A DNA stretch of 62,938 nt from an uncultured Eubacteriales bacterium (GTDB lineage Bacteria > Bacillota > Clostridia > Christensenellales > Aristaeellaceae): positions 28,486 to 91,423 of the forward strand of contig CADASK010000005.1 in the NCBI GenBank assembly GCA_902790495.1, in the 5' to 3' direction. The notes under the pieces were generated by a model, which was not told where the DNA came from, did no database searches, and was given only the letters and a program-made list of their open reading frames with translations. A program made the translations under genes and the position numbers. Of this stretch, positions 1 through 7,273 are shown piece after piece (position 1 is the first letter of the stretch; every line of letters starts with the position of its first letter).

Positions 1-5
1 CGACA

Positions 6-24
6 GCTCTCCCAGAGGGAGAGC
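6..24. repeat. short perfect hairpin at the window edge
   Basis: An 8-bp perfect inverted repeat (GCTCTCCC / GGGAGAGC) with a 3-base loop. It sits just before repeat copy A and looks like the edge of a further intergenic repeat cut by the window start. No T-tract follows, so it is not called a terminator. Confidence 0.4.
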
Positions 25-35
25 CAAGCTGAAAG

Positions 36-108
36 ACGGCGGGCGAAGGGTTGCAAGGGGCGATCGCAAAGCCCCTTGCCCGCGCCCGCAGGCGCGGAAC
101 CCTGCTGC
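36..108 (-). repeat. two-hairpin GATCG-loop repeat, copy A (short)
   Basis: Read on the minus strand, hairpin 1 (CCGCGCC-TGC-GGGCGCGG) is followed by hairpin 2 with arms GCAAGGGG / CCCCTTGC around the CTTTGCGATCG loop, then CCCTTCGCCCGCCG. It lies upstream of the rhomboid gene's promoter. First of seventeen copies in the window. Confidence 0.85.
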
Positions 109-138
109 ATAAGCAGTCCAACCGGCAAACAATTCCGT

Positions 139-168
139 TTGACAAACAAAGCCTGAAAACGCTATAAT
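139..168 (+). promoter_or_regulatory. sigma-70-type promoter of the rhomboid gene
   Basis: Consensus -35 TTGACA (139-144) and -10 TATAAT (163-168) are separated by 18 bp. The in-frame ATG at 167 overlaps the -10 box, so it cannot be the translation start. This supports the downstream ATG at 230. Confidence 0.85.
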
Positions 169-229
169 GCCCTCGGCGTCCCCGAGGACATCCCCCCACA
201 CCCCGGACGCCAAGGGAGGGCTTCCCATC

Positions 230-823
230 ATGAACCGCCGCCTGCGCGTGACCTTCAATTCCCCGGCCGTGCTCTGCTTTGCCATCGCCTGCGCGGCGGT
301 GACGCTCCTGGGCGAGATCACCGGCCAGACCAGCACGGCGCTGCTGTTTTCCACGCGCACGTCGTCGCTGGCGGATCCGCTGACCTATGTCCGGCTCTTC
401 ACCCACGTGCTGGGCCACTCGGGCTGGCGGCACCTGATCGGCAACCTGAGCTACGTCCTGCTGCTGGGGCCGCTGCTGGAGGAAAAGTACGGCGCAAAAA
501 GCCTGGTTCGGGTCATCCTGATCACCGCCCTGGTGACCGGCGTGATCCACAACCTGCTCTTCCCGCGCACCCTCCTGCTGGGAGCCAGCGGCGTGGTGTT
601 CGCCTTCATCCTGCTCACCTCGTTCACCGATGTGAAGGAGGGCGAGATTCCCCTGACCTTTGTCCTGGTCGCCCTCATCTACCTCGGCCAGCAGATCTGG
701 GAGGGCGTCACCGTGCGGGACAACGTCTCCAACCTCTCCCACGTCCTCGGCGGCCTGGTCGGCTCCTGCGCGGGGTATGTGCTGAATCAGCGGCGCAGGG
801 CCGGGCGCGGCATGAAGGGCTGA
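230..823 (+). CDS. rhomboid-family intramembrane serine protease
   Basis: A 197-residue polytopic membrane protein predicted to cleave transmembrane helices within the bilayer. The rhomboid signature is complete: GASG with the nucleophile at Ser120, the catalytic His171 in the following helix (LSHVLGG), and an HLIGN segment around residues 68-72 supplying the oxyanion Asn. About six hydrophobic segments fit the basic rhomboid core without an added domain. The ATG at 230 follows a GGGAGGG ribosome binding site and lies about 55 bp after a strong promoter. A terminator follows directly, so it is monocistronic. The substrate cannot be inferred from context. Confidence 0.88.
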   Translation: MNRRLRVTFNSPAVLCFAIACAAVTLLGEITGQTSTALLFSTRTSSLADPLTYVRLFTHVLGHSGWRHLIGNLSYVLLLGPLLEEKYGAKSLVRVILITALVTGVIHNLLFPRTLLLGASGVVFAFILLTSFTDVKEGEIPLTFVLVALIYLGQQIWEGVTVRDNVSNLSHVLGGLVGSCAGYVLNQRRRAGRGMKG

Positions 824-824
824 T

Positions 825-852
825 AAGCCTTTCCTGAGATTATAGGCTTTTT
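825..852 (+). terminator. Rho-independent terminator after the rhomboid gene
   Basis: AAGCCT (825-830) pairs with AGGCTT (844-849), followed by a T run to 852. It starts right after the rhomboid stop codon. Confidence 0.65.
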
Positions 853-872
853 GCACCGGAATGACAAGTTCT

Positions 873-1349
873 TCACGCTAATTCCTCGGAAAGAAGATCA
901 ATCCGGATGGTCAGCCGGCCGCCCAGGGCTTTGGCGATGCGCTCCAGCGTCCCTACGGACGGGTTCGCAATGCCCCGCTCGATCTTGGAGATGTCCGACT
1001 GATCGATGCCCGTGGCAGCCGCCAGCTGTTTCTGGGACAGGCCGCTCAGCGCGCGGGCTGCCATGACCGCAGAGGCTGCTGTCAGGCCGCCGCAGGGCTG
1101 GTCTTCCCGGACAGTCACGCCATCCTCATAGATGGTTTCCGTCTCGATGTCCAGGTCATCATTCCACATGATGCCGTAAGCGCCCATGAGCTTCCCGGAC
1201 AGGAACAGCGCTCTGTCCTTCAGGGCCGTGAGCTGCGGGTACTTGTCAAAGAGCGCCGCCATATCATAGCGTTTCACCTTGCCGTCCTGGAATTGAACCT
1301 CCAGGGCCGTCCCCGTCAGAAACCTCAACCCTGTCGCCTTGTGGAACAT
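873..1349 (-). CDS. DUF2442-HTH (XRE) autoregulator, antitoxin-like
   Basis: A 158-residue protein with two parts. Residues 1-80 resemble DUF2442 (FxDGKVKRYD ... GxMWNDDLDIE). Residues about 88-150 are an XRE/HTH_3 DNA-binding domain (GLSQKQLAAATGIDQSDISKIERG). DUF4160-DUF2442 pairs are widespread and behave like toxin-antitoxin or stress modules. Here the DUF4160 gene lies just upstream with a 35-bp gap. The ATG at 1349 is chosen because GGGGAGGTGA precedes it at good spacing; longer in-frame starts lack a site. It probably binds the palindrome at 1669-1688 and represses its own operon. The toxin/antitoxin role is inferred. Confidence 0.8.
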   Translation of the reverse strand: MFHKATGLRFLTGTALEVQFQDGKVKRYDMAALFDKYPQLTALKDRALFLSGKLMGAYGIMWNDDLDIETETIYEDGVTVREDQPCGGLTAASAVMAARALSGLSQKQLAAATGIDQSDISKIERGIANPSVGTLERIAKALGGRLTIRIDLLSEELA

Positions 1350-1384
1350 GGCCTTCACCTCCCCGGCTCCATCATTTCCAAGCA

Positions 1385-1639
1385 TCACACCAGCGGCGGG
1401 AGCTTGACATACCGCTCGGTTTCCCACATCTCGTTCAGTTCTCTCTGGTACTTTAAGACGAATTCCTTCACCAGCGCCCGGGCCTTCGGAGGAAACTCAC
1501 CCTCCATGATTTCGCCCGTCTCGATGAGGAACGGCGCGTCGAAGTCCTGCGTAATCGCGTGAATGTGAGGAGGATTGTGCTCCTTGTTCCGCAGATACAT
1601 GACAATGATGATCCCGTAAAAATGACTGATCGTCGGCAT
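1385..1639 (-). CDS. DUF4160 protein, partner of the HTH protein
   Basis: An 84-residue protein matching the DUF4160 pattern: GIIIVMYLRNKEHNPPHIHA near the N terminus, with the conserved PPHIH, and a helical C-terminal half (KARALVKEFVLKYQRELNEMWE). It is first in a two-gene operon with the DUF2442-HTH gene. GGAGGTG sits 8 bp before the ATG. Its biochemical function is unknown. Its pairing with an HTH partner and the operator in the promoter suggest a toxin-antitoxin-like or conditional regulatory module, not a metabolic enzyme. Confidence 0.8.
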   Translation of the reverse strand: MPTISHFYGIIIVMYLRNKEHNPPHIHAITQDFDAPFLIETGEIMEGEFPPKARALVKEFVLKYQRELNEMWETERYVKLPPLV

Positions 1640-1665
1640 ATCCGCACCTCCGTTTCTCCGCTTAC

Positions 1666-1694
1666 AGTATAGGGGATAAATCCCCTATTGTCAA
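1666..1694 (-). promoter_or_regulatory. promoter with a palindromic operator in its spacer
   Basis: On the minus strand TTGACA (1694-1689) and TATACT (1671-1666) are exactly 17 bp apart. A perfect inverted repeat, ATAGGGGAT-AA-ATCCCCTAT (1669-1688), fills the spacer. A protein bound there would block RNA polymerase. The obvious candidate is the XRE-type product of this operon. The ilvA start lies 40 bp away on the other strand. Confidence 0.85.
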
Positions 1695-1732
1695 CATCCC
1701 GCCCATCTTTCACCGAACAGGAGGCATCCACC

Positions 1733-2926
1733 ATGGTCACCCTGGACAAAATCTATCACGCGGCCTATGTGCTCAAGCCGGTCGCCCGGCGCACCGACCT
1801 GATCGAGGCCGCCGCCCTCAAAAGCCCCTGCCACCTCTACCTCAAGACCGAGAACCTGCAGCTGACCGGCTCCTTCAAGCTGCGCGGCGCGTACTACAAG
1901 ATCAGCCAGCTCACGGAGGAGCAGCGCAAGGCCGGCATCATCGCCTGCTCGGCGGGCAACCACGCCCAGGGCGTGGCGCTGGCGGCCTCCCGCATGGGCA
2001 TCCGCTCCGTGGTGTGCATGCCCGACGGCGCGCCCATCTCCAAGGTGGAGGCCACCAAGGCCTTCGGCGCGGAGGTCTGCCTGGTCAAGGGCGGCTACGA
2101 CGACGCCTACGCCCACGCCTGCCGCCTGCAGGAGGAGACCGGGATGACCTTCATCCACCCCTTCAACGACGACGAGGTCATCGCGGGCCAGGGCACCATC
2201 GGCCTGGAGATCCTCGACCAGCTGCCGGACGTGGAGGCCGTCATCGTGCCCGTGGGCGGCGGCGGTCTGATCTCCGGCGTCTCCTACGCTATCAAGACCC
2301 TGAACCCCGCCGTGAAGGTCTACGGCGTGCAGGCGGAGAACGCCCCCTCCATGGCGCGCAGCCTCCGCTCGGGCGAGCCCATCACCCTCGAGAGCGCCAA
2401 GACCTTCGCCGACGGCATCGCGGTGAAGCACCCGGGCGACATCACCTACGACATGGTCTCCCGCTATGTGGACGAGGTCGTCACCGTGAGCGAGGACGAG
2501 ATCGCCGCGGCCATTCTGGCCCTGCTGGAGCGGCAGAAGGTGGTGGCCGAGGGCGCAGGCGCGGTGTCCGTGGCGGCGGCCCTGTTCGGCAAGGTGCCGG
2601 TGGCGGGCAAGAAGACCGTGTGCCTGGTCTCCGGCGGCAACATTGACGTCAACATCCTCTCCCGCGTCATCGCCCGCGGCCTGATTACCTCCGGCCGCCG
2701 GGTCACCCTGCAGATCGCCCTGGAGGACAAGCCGGGCCAGCTGGTGGATGTCAGCCGCATCGTGGCCGAATGCGGGGCCAACGTGGTGTCCGTGGTGCAC
2801 AACGTGGCCGACGCCGGCACCGCCGTGACCAGCTGCTTCCTGACCCTGGGGCTGGAGACCCGCGACTTCGAGCAGATCGAGGAGATTCGCCGGAAGCTCG
2901 GGGAAGCTGGTTTCAGGGTGGTTTGA
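1733..2926 (+). CDS. ilvA: threonine ammonia-lyase (threonine dehydratase)
   Basis: A PLP enzyme that deaminates L-threonine to 2-oxobutanoate, the first step toward isoleucine or the catabolic route to propionate. The 397 residues carry the PLP lysine in GSFKLRGAYY (Lys49), the phosphate-binding GGGGL near residue 185, and a single C-terminal ACT-like domain (about 325-397, starting VTLQIALEDKPGQLVDVS). This layout is the short ACT-bearing form related to TdcB/IlvA, so allosteric control is likely but its ligand cannot be read. The ATG follows AGGAGGCATCCACC. The gene is monocistronic with its own terminator. Confidence 0.92.
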   Translation: MVTLDKIYHAAYVLKPVARRTDLIEAAALKSPCHLYLKTENLQLTGSFKLRGAYYKISQLTEEQRKAGIIACSAGNHAQGVALAASRMGIRSVVCMPDGAPISKVEATKAFGAEVCLVKGGYDDAYAHACRLQEETGMTFIHPFNDDEVIAGQGTIGLEILDQLPDVEAVIVPVGGGGLISGVSYAIKTLNPAVKVYGVQAENAPSMARSLRSGEPITLESAKTFADGIAVKHPGDITYDMVSRYVDEVVTVSEDEIAAAILALLERQKVVAEGAGAVSVAAALFGKVPVAGKKTVCLVSGGNIDVNILSRVIARGLITSGRRVTLQIALEDKPGQLVDVSRIVAECGANVVSVVHNVADAGTAVTSCFLTLGLETRDFEQIEEIRRKLGEAGFRVV

Positions 2927-2934
2927 ACTGACAG

Positions 2935-2959
2935 AGAGAAGCCTCGCGCTTCTCTTTTT
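2935..2959 (+). terminator. Rho-independent terminator of ilvA
   Basis: AGAGAAGC (2935-2942) and GCTTCTCT (2948-2955) form a perfect 8-bp stem with a 5-base loop, followed by T2955-2959. Confidence 0.85.
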
Positions 2960-3058
2960 CGTTGGGCGAGGATGCCAGGATTTGCTTGGCCTTCAGCTGG
3001 TGTTCATGCGCTTTTCACATACGGGCCTTAGACTGGGGCGCGAAAGGAGGGAAGCGCT

Positions 3059-3412
3059 GTGAAAACGAAGCGCTGGCTGGCCATCGGCTGCGCGGTGGCT
3101 GTGCTGCTGACAGCCGCGATCGCCATGGGATGCCTCAGGTTGCCGTTTGAGCAGGCTGCGGCGGTCGACGCGGCGGATTACGGCCTTGTGCTGGCCGACC
3201 GCAACGGCGAGGTTTATGTGCTGGCCGTGGAAGAGAACTCCTCCGCCTCCTGCGCGGGCGTGGAGCCCGGCGATGTGGTTGCCAGTCTGGATGGAAACCC
3301 GACGGACAGCGTATCCGCCTTCCAGAGGGTGGAGAAGAGCATCACCTCCTCGCCGGTGATGGTGGTGCATCGCAGGGGTGAGCCGATGTCGGTTTTTCTA
3401 AAGAATCCATGA
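3059..3412 (+). CDS. small membrane-anchored PDZ-domain protein
   Basis: A 117-residue protein with an N-terminal hydrophobic segment (about residues 5-25) acting as a signal anchor, then one PDZ-like fold (about 40-115: LADRNGEVYVLAVEENSSAS, GVEPGDVVASLDG, MVVHRRGEPMSVFL). It has no protease domain, so it resembles an isolated substrate-sensing module of the HtrA/CtpA kind facing the outside of the cell. Translation starts at GTG 3059 after AAAGGAGGGA. A Cys follows AIAMG near residue 25, but the sequence is a poor lipobox. Function unknown. Confidence 0.7.
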   Translation: MKTKRWLAIGCAVAVLLTAAIAMGCLRLPFEQAAAVDAADYGLVLADRNGEVYVLAVEENSSASCAGVEPGDVVASLDGNPTDSVSAFQRVEKSITSSPVMVVHRRGEPMSVFLKNP

Positions 3413-3423
3413 TTCTTTATTGG

Positions 3424-3560
3424 GCTGCAGGGTTCCGCGCCTGCGGGCGCGGGCAAAGGGCTTTGCGATCGGTCCGGGGCTGCCGCCCGCTCTCCGCTGA
3501 AAACTCCATAACATGGAGTTTTCCGGGCGCTCCGAGCCCCTTGCAAACCTTCGCCCGCCG
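3424..3560 (+). repeat. two-hairpin GATCG-loop repeat, copy B (long)
   Basis: Long form. Hairpin 1 CCGCGCC-TGC-GGGCGCGG; hairpin 2 left arm GCAAAGGG, loop CTTTGCGATCG, then the inserted module (GTCCGGGGCTGCC ... GGGCGCTCCGAG) carrying AAAACTCCAT-AA-ATGGAGTTTT-type arms, then the right arm CCCCTTGC with one mismatch to the left arm. It lies between the PDZ gene and the response regulator. Confidence 0.88.
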
Positions 3561-3667
3561 CCATAGAGTGTAATAGGGCATATTAGAGAAGAGTGTCGAT
3601 GCTGAGTGCTTGCAAAAGCTGGCATAAAAGGGTATACTGCAAGCATTGAGCAAGGGAGGATTTGTCG

Positions 3668-4339
3668 ATGCGATTACTGGTGGTGGACGACGAGGCGCGC
3701 ATTCGCGACCTCATCCGCAAATACGCCGTGTTCGAGGGCTACGAGGTGGAGGAAGCCTCCGACGGCATGGGCGCGGTGGAGATGTGCCGCAAGCACAGCT
3801 ATGACCTGATTATTCTGGACATCATGATGCCGGAGCTGGACGGCTTCTCCGCCTGCCGGGAGATCCGCAAGTTCAGCCAGACGCCGGTCATCATGCTCTC
3901 GGCCCGCGGCGAGGAGTACGACCGCATCCACGGCTTCGAGCTGGGCGTGGACGACTATGTGGTGAAGCCCTTCTCCCCCCGTGAGCTGATGATGCGCGTG
4001 GGCGCGATCCTCAAGCGCTCCGGCTCCGGCGCGGCGACCCACGAGGAGATCCAGGTGGGCAGCGGCATGGTCATCGATCTGACGGGCCGCCGCGTGCTTA
4101 TCGACGGCCAGCCCGTGGAGCTGAGCCCGAAGGAGTACGATCTGCTCTTCTACATGGCGAAGAACCGCGGCATCGCCCTCACCCGCGAGAAGCTGATCTC
4201 CGAGGTCTGGGGCTACGATTTCTTCGGCGACGACCGCACGCTGGACACCCACATCAAGCTCCTGCGCAAGTCCCTGGGGGCTTACGCCGACCATATCACG
4301 ACCCTCCGAGGGGTGGGATACCGCTTTGAAAAAGACTGA
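3668..4339 (+). CDS. OmpR/PhoB-family response regulator
   Basis: A 223-residue DNA-binding regulator. The receiver domain (1-115) has the acidic pair Asp7/Asp8, the phosphoacceptor Asp51 (LIILDIMMPE), Ser78 in the Thr/Ser position and Lys100 (VVKPF). A winged-helix effector domain follows (about 125-223, ELSPKEYDLLFYMAKN ... TLRGVGYRFE). The ATG at 3668 is preferred over the TTG two codons earlier because GGGAGG is correctly spaced from it. It overlaps the downstream histidine kinase start by 14 bp, so the two are translationally coupled. Target genes are not evident. Confidence 0.93.
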   Translation: MRLLVVDDEARIRDLIRKYAVFEGYEVEEASDGMGAVEMCRKHSYDLIILDIMMPELDGFSACREIRKFSQTPVIMLSARGEEYDRIHGFELGVDDYVVKPFSPRELMMRVGAILKRSGSGAATHEEIQVGSGMVIDLTGRRVLIDGQPVELSPKEYDLLFYMAKNRGIALTREKLISEVWGYDFFGDDRTLDTHIKLLRKSLGAYADHITTLRGVGYRFEKD

Positions 4340-6002
4340 GGCCACACCCGCCGACGGCGCGCGGCCGGGTACCAGGCTGAGACAGCTCAGCCGCCGTTTC
4401 GGCATCCGAAGCCGGGTCATGCTGTACCTGGCTTTCTTTGTCGCGTTTGTGATCCTGATGCTCTGGCTGTTCCAGATCGTGCTGCTGGACGATTTCTACC
4501 GCACCTACAAGACCCGGCAGGTCTCCCGGATGGGCGACACCCTGATCCAGAATGTGGACGCGGAGGATTTCGCGGCCCTCGCCGATCAGCTGGCGGGTCA
4601 GGAGGACGTGTGCGTGGAGCTGCTGGACGCGGAGGGCAACGAGCTGGCCAGCGCGGAGGGCTCCCGCAACTGCTTCATCCACAAGGCGAGCACCGCCTAC
4701 CTGCTCTCCTGGTGCCGCCAGGCGGAGGAGAGCGACACGGCCCTGATCCGCCTGTTCTCCTTCAACCCGACCCTGCCCAGCAGCCCGAACCCCATTGGCG
4801 GCCGGGAGCAGTCCGACGGCGCGCCGCCCGAGGCCACCGCCGCCAACGATGGCAGCTACTGGCGCTCCACCACCGAGACCATCACCGTCGCCCGGGACCG
4901 GGGCCGCGTGACCACCGTGCACACCTGGCGCGGCGAGCGCCGTCTCCTGGAGCCGGACATGGAGGCCGCGCCGGTCACCAGCCTGCTCTACGCCAAGCGC
5001 CTGACCCTGGCCGACGGCACCGCCGCCACCCTGCTGCTCAACACGCAGCTCACGCCGCTGTCCTCCACGGTCAGCGCCCTGCGCTACCAGCTGGTGTGGA
5101 TCACGGTGATCGTGCTGGTGGGCGCCCTGCTGCTGGCGGGCCTTATCTCCCGGCGCGTGTCCACGCCCATCATCGAGACCAACGAGGCCGCCAAGGCCCT
5201 CTCCCGCGCCCAGTACCAGAAGCCTCGCCACGGCGACAGCTACCGCGAGATCTCCGAGCTCAACACCACCCTCACCCACGCGGCGGAGGAGCTGGGCCGG
5301 GTCGAGGAGCTGCAGCATGAGCTGATCGCCAACATCAGCCACGACCTGCGCACGCCCCTGACCATGATCGGCGGCTACGCGGAGGCCATGCGCGACATTC
5401 CCGACGAGAACACGCCGGAGAACATGCAGATCATCATCGACGAGAGCGCCCGGCTCTCCACCCTGGTCAACGAGCTGCTGGACTTCTCCCGCATGCAGAC
5501 CGGCGCGGTGGAGCTGCACCCGGAGCCCTTCTGCCTGACCGCCGCTGTCTCCGCCATCGCCGCGCGCGTGGGCGGCATGACCGCCAAGGACGGCTACACC
5601 GTGCGCTTCGAGCCGGAGGGGGAGCTGTGGGTGACCGCGGACGAGACCCGCGTCAACCAGGTGATCTACAACCTGATCGGCAACGCCCTGACCTACACCG
5701 GCGAGGACAAGCTGGTCACCGTGGCCCAGCGGCGAAACGGCGGCTTTGCCCACATCGACGTGCAGGACACCGGCAAGGGCATCGCGCCGGACGAGCTGCC
5801 GCTGATCTGGAACCGGTACTACCGCACCAAGGAGACCCACAAGCGCGCGATCATCGGCAGCGGGCTGGGGCTGAATATCGTCCAGTCGATTTTGGAAAAG
5901 CACGGTGCACCCTATGGGGTGGAGAGCGAGGAAGGGAAAGGCACCACCTTCTGGTTTGAGCTTCCTCTGGCGGAAGCTCCTGCGTCAGAGGAAATGAACT
6001 GA
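4326..6002 (+). CDS. sensor histidine kinase, partner of the 3668 regulator
   Basis: A 558-residue membrane kinase. TM1 is at about 33-55, followed by an extracytoplasmic region of about 195 residues with no recognised sensor fold, TM2 at about 253-275, a HAMP-like linker (SRRVSTPIIETNEAAKAL), the H-box with the phosphorylated His339 (NISHDLRTPLTM), an N-box (NQVIYNLIGNALTY) and G-boxes (DTGKGIA, GSGLGLNIV). It starts at a TTG inside the regulator gene, a normal coupled arrangement. It probably phosphorylates Asp51 of its neighbour. The signal is unknown. Confidence 0.92.
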   Translation: MKKTEATPADGARPGTRLRQLSRRFGIRSRVMLYLAFFVAFVILMLWLFQIVLLDDFYRTYKTRQVSRMGDTLIQNVDAEDFAALADQLAGQEDVCVELLDAEGNELASAEGSRNCFIHKASTAYLLSWCRQAEESDTALIRLFSFNPTLPSSPNPIGGREQSDGAPPEATAANDGSYWRSTTETITVARDRGRVTTVHTWRGERRLLEPDMEAAPVTSLLYAKRLTLADGTAATLLLNTQLTPLSSTVSALRYQLVWITVIVLVGALLLAGLISRRVSTPIIETNEAAKALSRAQYQKPRHGDSYREISELNTTLTHAAEELGRVEELQHELIANISHDLRTPLTMIGGYAEAMRDIPDENTPENMQIIIDESARLSTLVNELLDFSRMQTGAVELHPEPFCLTAAVSAIAARVGGMTAKDGYTVRFEPEGELWVTADETRVNQVIYNLIGNALTYTGEDKLVTVAQRRNGGFAHIDVQDTGKGIAPDELPLIWNRYYRTKETHKRAIIGSGLGLNIVQSILEKHGAPYGVESEEGKGTTFWFELPLAEAPASEEMN

Positions 6003-6032
6003 TTCGTTCCGATCTTCACCTTTAGTGGTTTG

Positions 6033-6102
6033 CGCTGCAGGGATTTCGCCGCCTGCGGGCGGCGACCAGAGGCTTTCCGATCGCCTCTGGACTCTTCGGC
6101 CG
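6033..6102 (+). repeat. two-hairpin GATCG-loop repeat, copy C (short)
   Basis: Hairpin 1 is the TCGCCGCC-TGC-GGGCGGCGA type. Hairpin 2 has arms CCAGAGG / CCTCTGG, and the loop reads CTTTCCGATCG instead of CTTTGCGATCG. It lies in the convergent gap after the histidine kinase. Confidence 0.85.
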
Positions 6103-6141
6103 CGTGCGTTGACTTTGGGCTTCGTAAATCCCCATCACGCA

Positions 6142-6181
6142 AAAGAGCCTCATGTCTCACAAAAGACATGAAGCTCTTTTT
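6142..6181. terminator. bidirectional terminator between convergent genes
   Basis: AAAGAGC plus TCATGTCT pairs with AGACATGA plus GCTCTTT, a long nearly perfect stem with a 6-base loop. It is flanked by an A run on the left and a T run on the right, so it can serve the kinase (+) and the PstS-like gene (-). Confidence 0.85.
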
Positions 6182-6195
6182 GTTGTCTCTACAGA

Positions 6196-7272
6196 TTATT
6201 TCAGGGTCACATACCCTGCCTGAGCCACGCAGGCCTGGCCTTCTTCAGAGGTCAGCCAATCCACAAACCGTTCGGCGGTTTCATTCCCCTTGCGGTACAC
6301 CGCGTAGTAGTACACCGTGTACGGGTACGCGCCGCTGCGCAGGTTCTCGGGCGTCGGGGCCACGCCGTCGATGGAGAGTACCTTCAGCGAGCCGGACTTG
6401 TACAGGGCGTCCACGTAGTACAGGTAGCTGTACCCCAGGGCGTTGTTCGCGCCGTCGAAGTTGCCCACCTGGGCGATCAGATCCCCCATGCCGTCGGAGA
6501 CAAAGTTGGCCGCCGCGGCGGGCAGCTGATAGCCGTCCATCACAAGCTCCTCCATGGCGGTCTGGCTGCCGGAGCCGTGGGGCCGCTGGTAGGCCTCGAT
6601 GACTTGATTCTCCTCGCCGCCAACCTCCGACCAGAGCCGGGTCACGCCGGTGTAGATGCTGCGGATCTGCTCCGGGGTGAGGGTGTCCACCGGATTCTTG
6701 CTGCCCGCGAGGAAGACGAAGGCGTCGTAGCACACGGGCACCATCACCAGCTCCACGCCCGCGTCCTCGGCGGCCTTGCGCTCGTCGGCGTTGGGGCCCG
6801 TGCCCAACACGATGTCGATGGGATGCCGGTCGTCCATCATCACGCCCCGGGAGGCGATGGTCACCGTCGGGTTGGCCTTGCCCTGCGTCAGCCGGTCGTA
6901 GGCGTAGGGCGTGGTGGAGAAGGAGACGAAGCCGTTCAGATCCTCCTCCGGCAGGTCGAGCCACTGCCGGGCCAGCTCCATCGCCAGCGGCACGCAGACC
7001 GTGGAGCCGTCCATGGACGGATAGGCACCCCAGTCCATCACGCGCAGGTCCGGATAGCCCTCCAGGGCCTTGGCCTCGCCCAGCTGGAAGTCCGCGGGCT
7101 CCTTCACGTAGCGCACCCAATCCTCGCCGCGGGCGATGGACTGGTTGATCTGCGACCAGGAGCCGCCGGTCTGGCTGTCCTGCGCCGCTCCGTCCGTAGT
7201 CTCGGCAAAGCACCAGCATGCAGCGCAGACCAGCGCCAGCGCCAGGCAAAGGCTCTTCTTCATTCTGTTCAT
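6196..7272 (-). CDS. PstS-like extracellular substrate-binding protein
   Basis: A 358-residue secreted protein. An N-terminal signal peptide (MKKSLCLALALVCAACWCFA) precedes a periplasmic-binding-protein fold of the phosphate-binding type, with the anion-binding HGSGSQTAMEE near residue 235 and the usual LTPEQIRSIYTG. No pstCAB genes are nearby, so it may be an orphan binding protein. It is the second gene of an operon with the BspA-like gene, starting 1 bp after that stop codon; the ATG at 7272 is chosen because AGGAGG lies 8 bp upstream. Phosphate as ligand is a family inference only. Confidence 0.78.
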   Translation of the reverse strand: MNRMKKSLCLALALVCAACWCFAETTDGAAQDSQTGGSWSQINQSIARGEDWVRYVKEPADFQLGEAKALEGYPDLRVMDWGAYPSMDGSTVCVPLAMELARQWLDLPEEDLNGFVSFSTTPYAYDRLTQGKANPTVTIASRGVMMDDRHPIDIVLGTGPNADERKAAEDAGVELVMVPVCYDAFVFLAGSKNPVDTLTPEQIRSIYTGVTRLWSEVGGEENQVIEAYQRPHGSGSQTAMEELVMDGYQLPAAAANFVSDGMGDLIAQVGNFDGANNALGYSYLYYVDALYKSGSLKVLSIDGVAPTPENLRSGAYPYTVYYYAVYRKGNETAERFVDWLTSEEGQACVAQAGYVTLK

Positions 7273-7273
7273 C

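Noticed and set aside
167-229. Earlier start for the rhomboid protease at ATG 167
   Set aside because: This ATG overlaps the -10 box of a consensus promoter and has no ribosome binding site.
1691-2800. Long open frame antisense to ilvA (His/Gly/Ala-rich)
   Set aside because: It is a typical GC-rich shadow frame. ilvA on the other strand has full family motifs, a ribosome binding site and a terminator.
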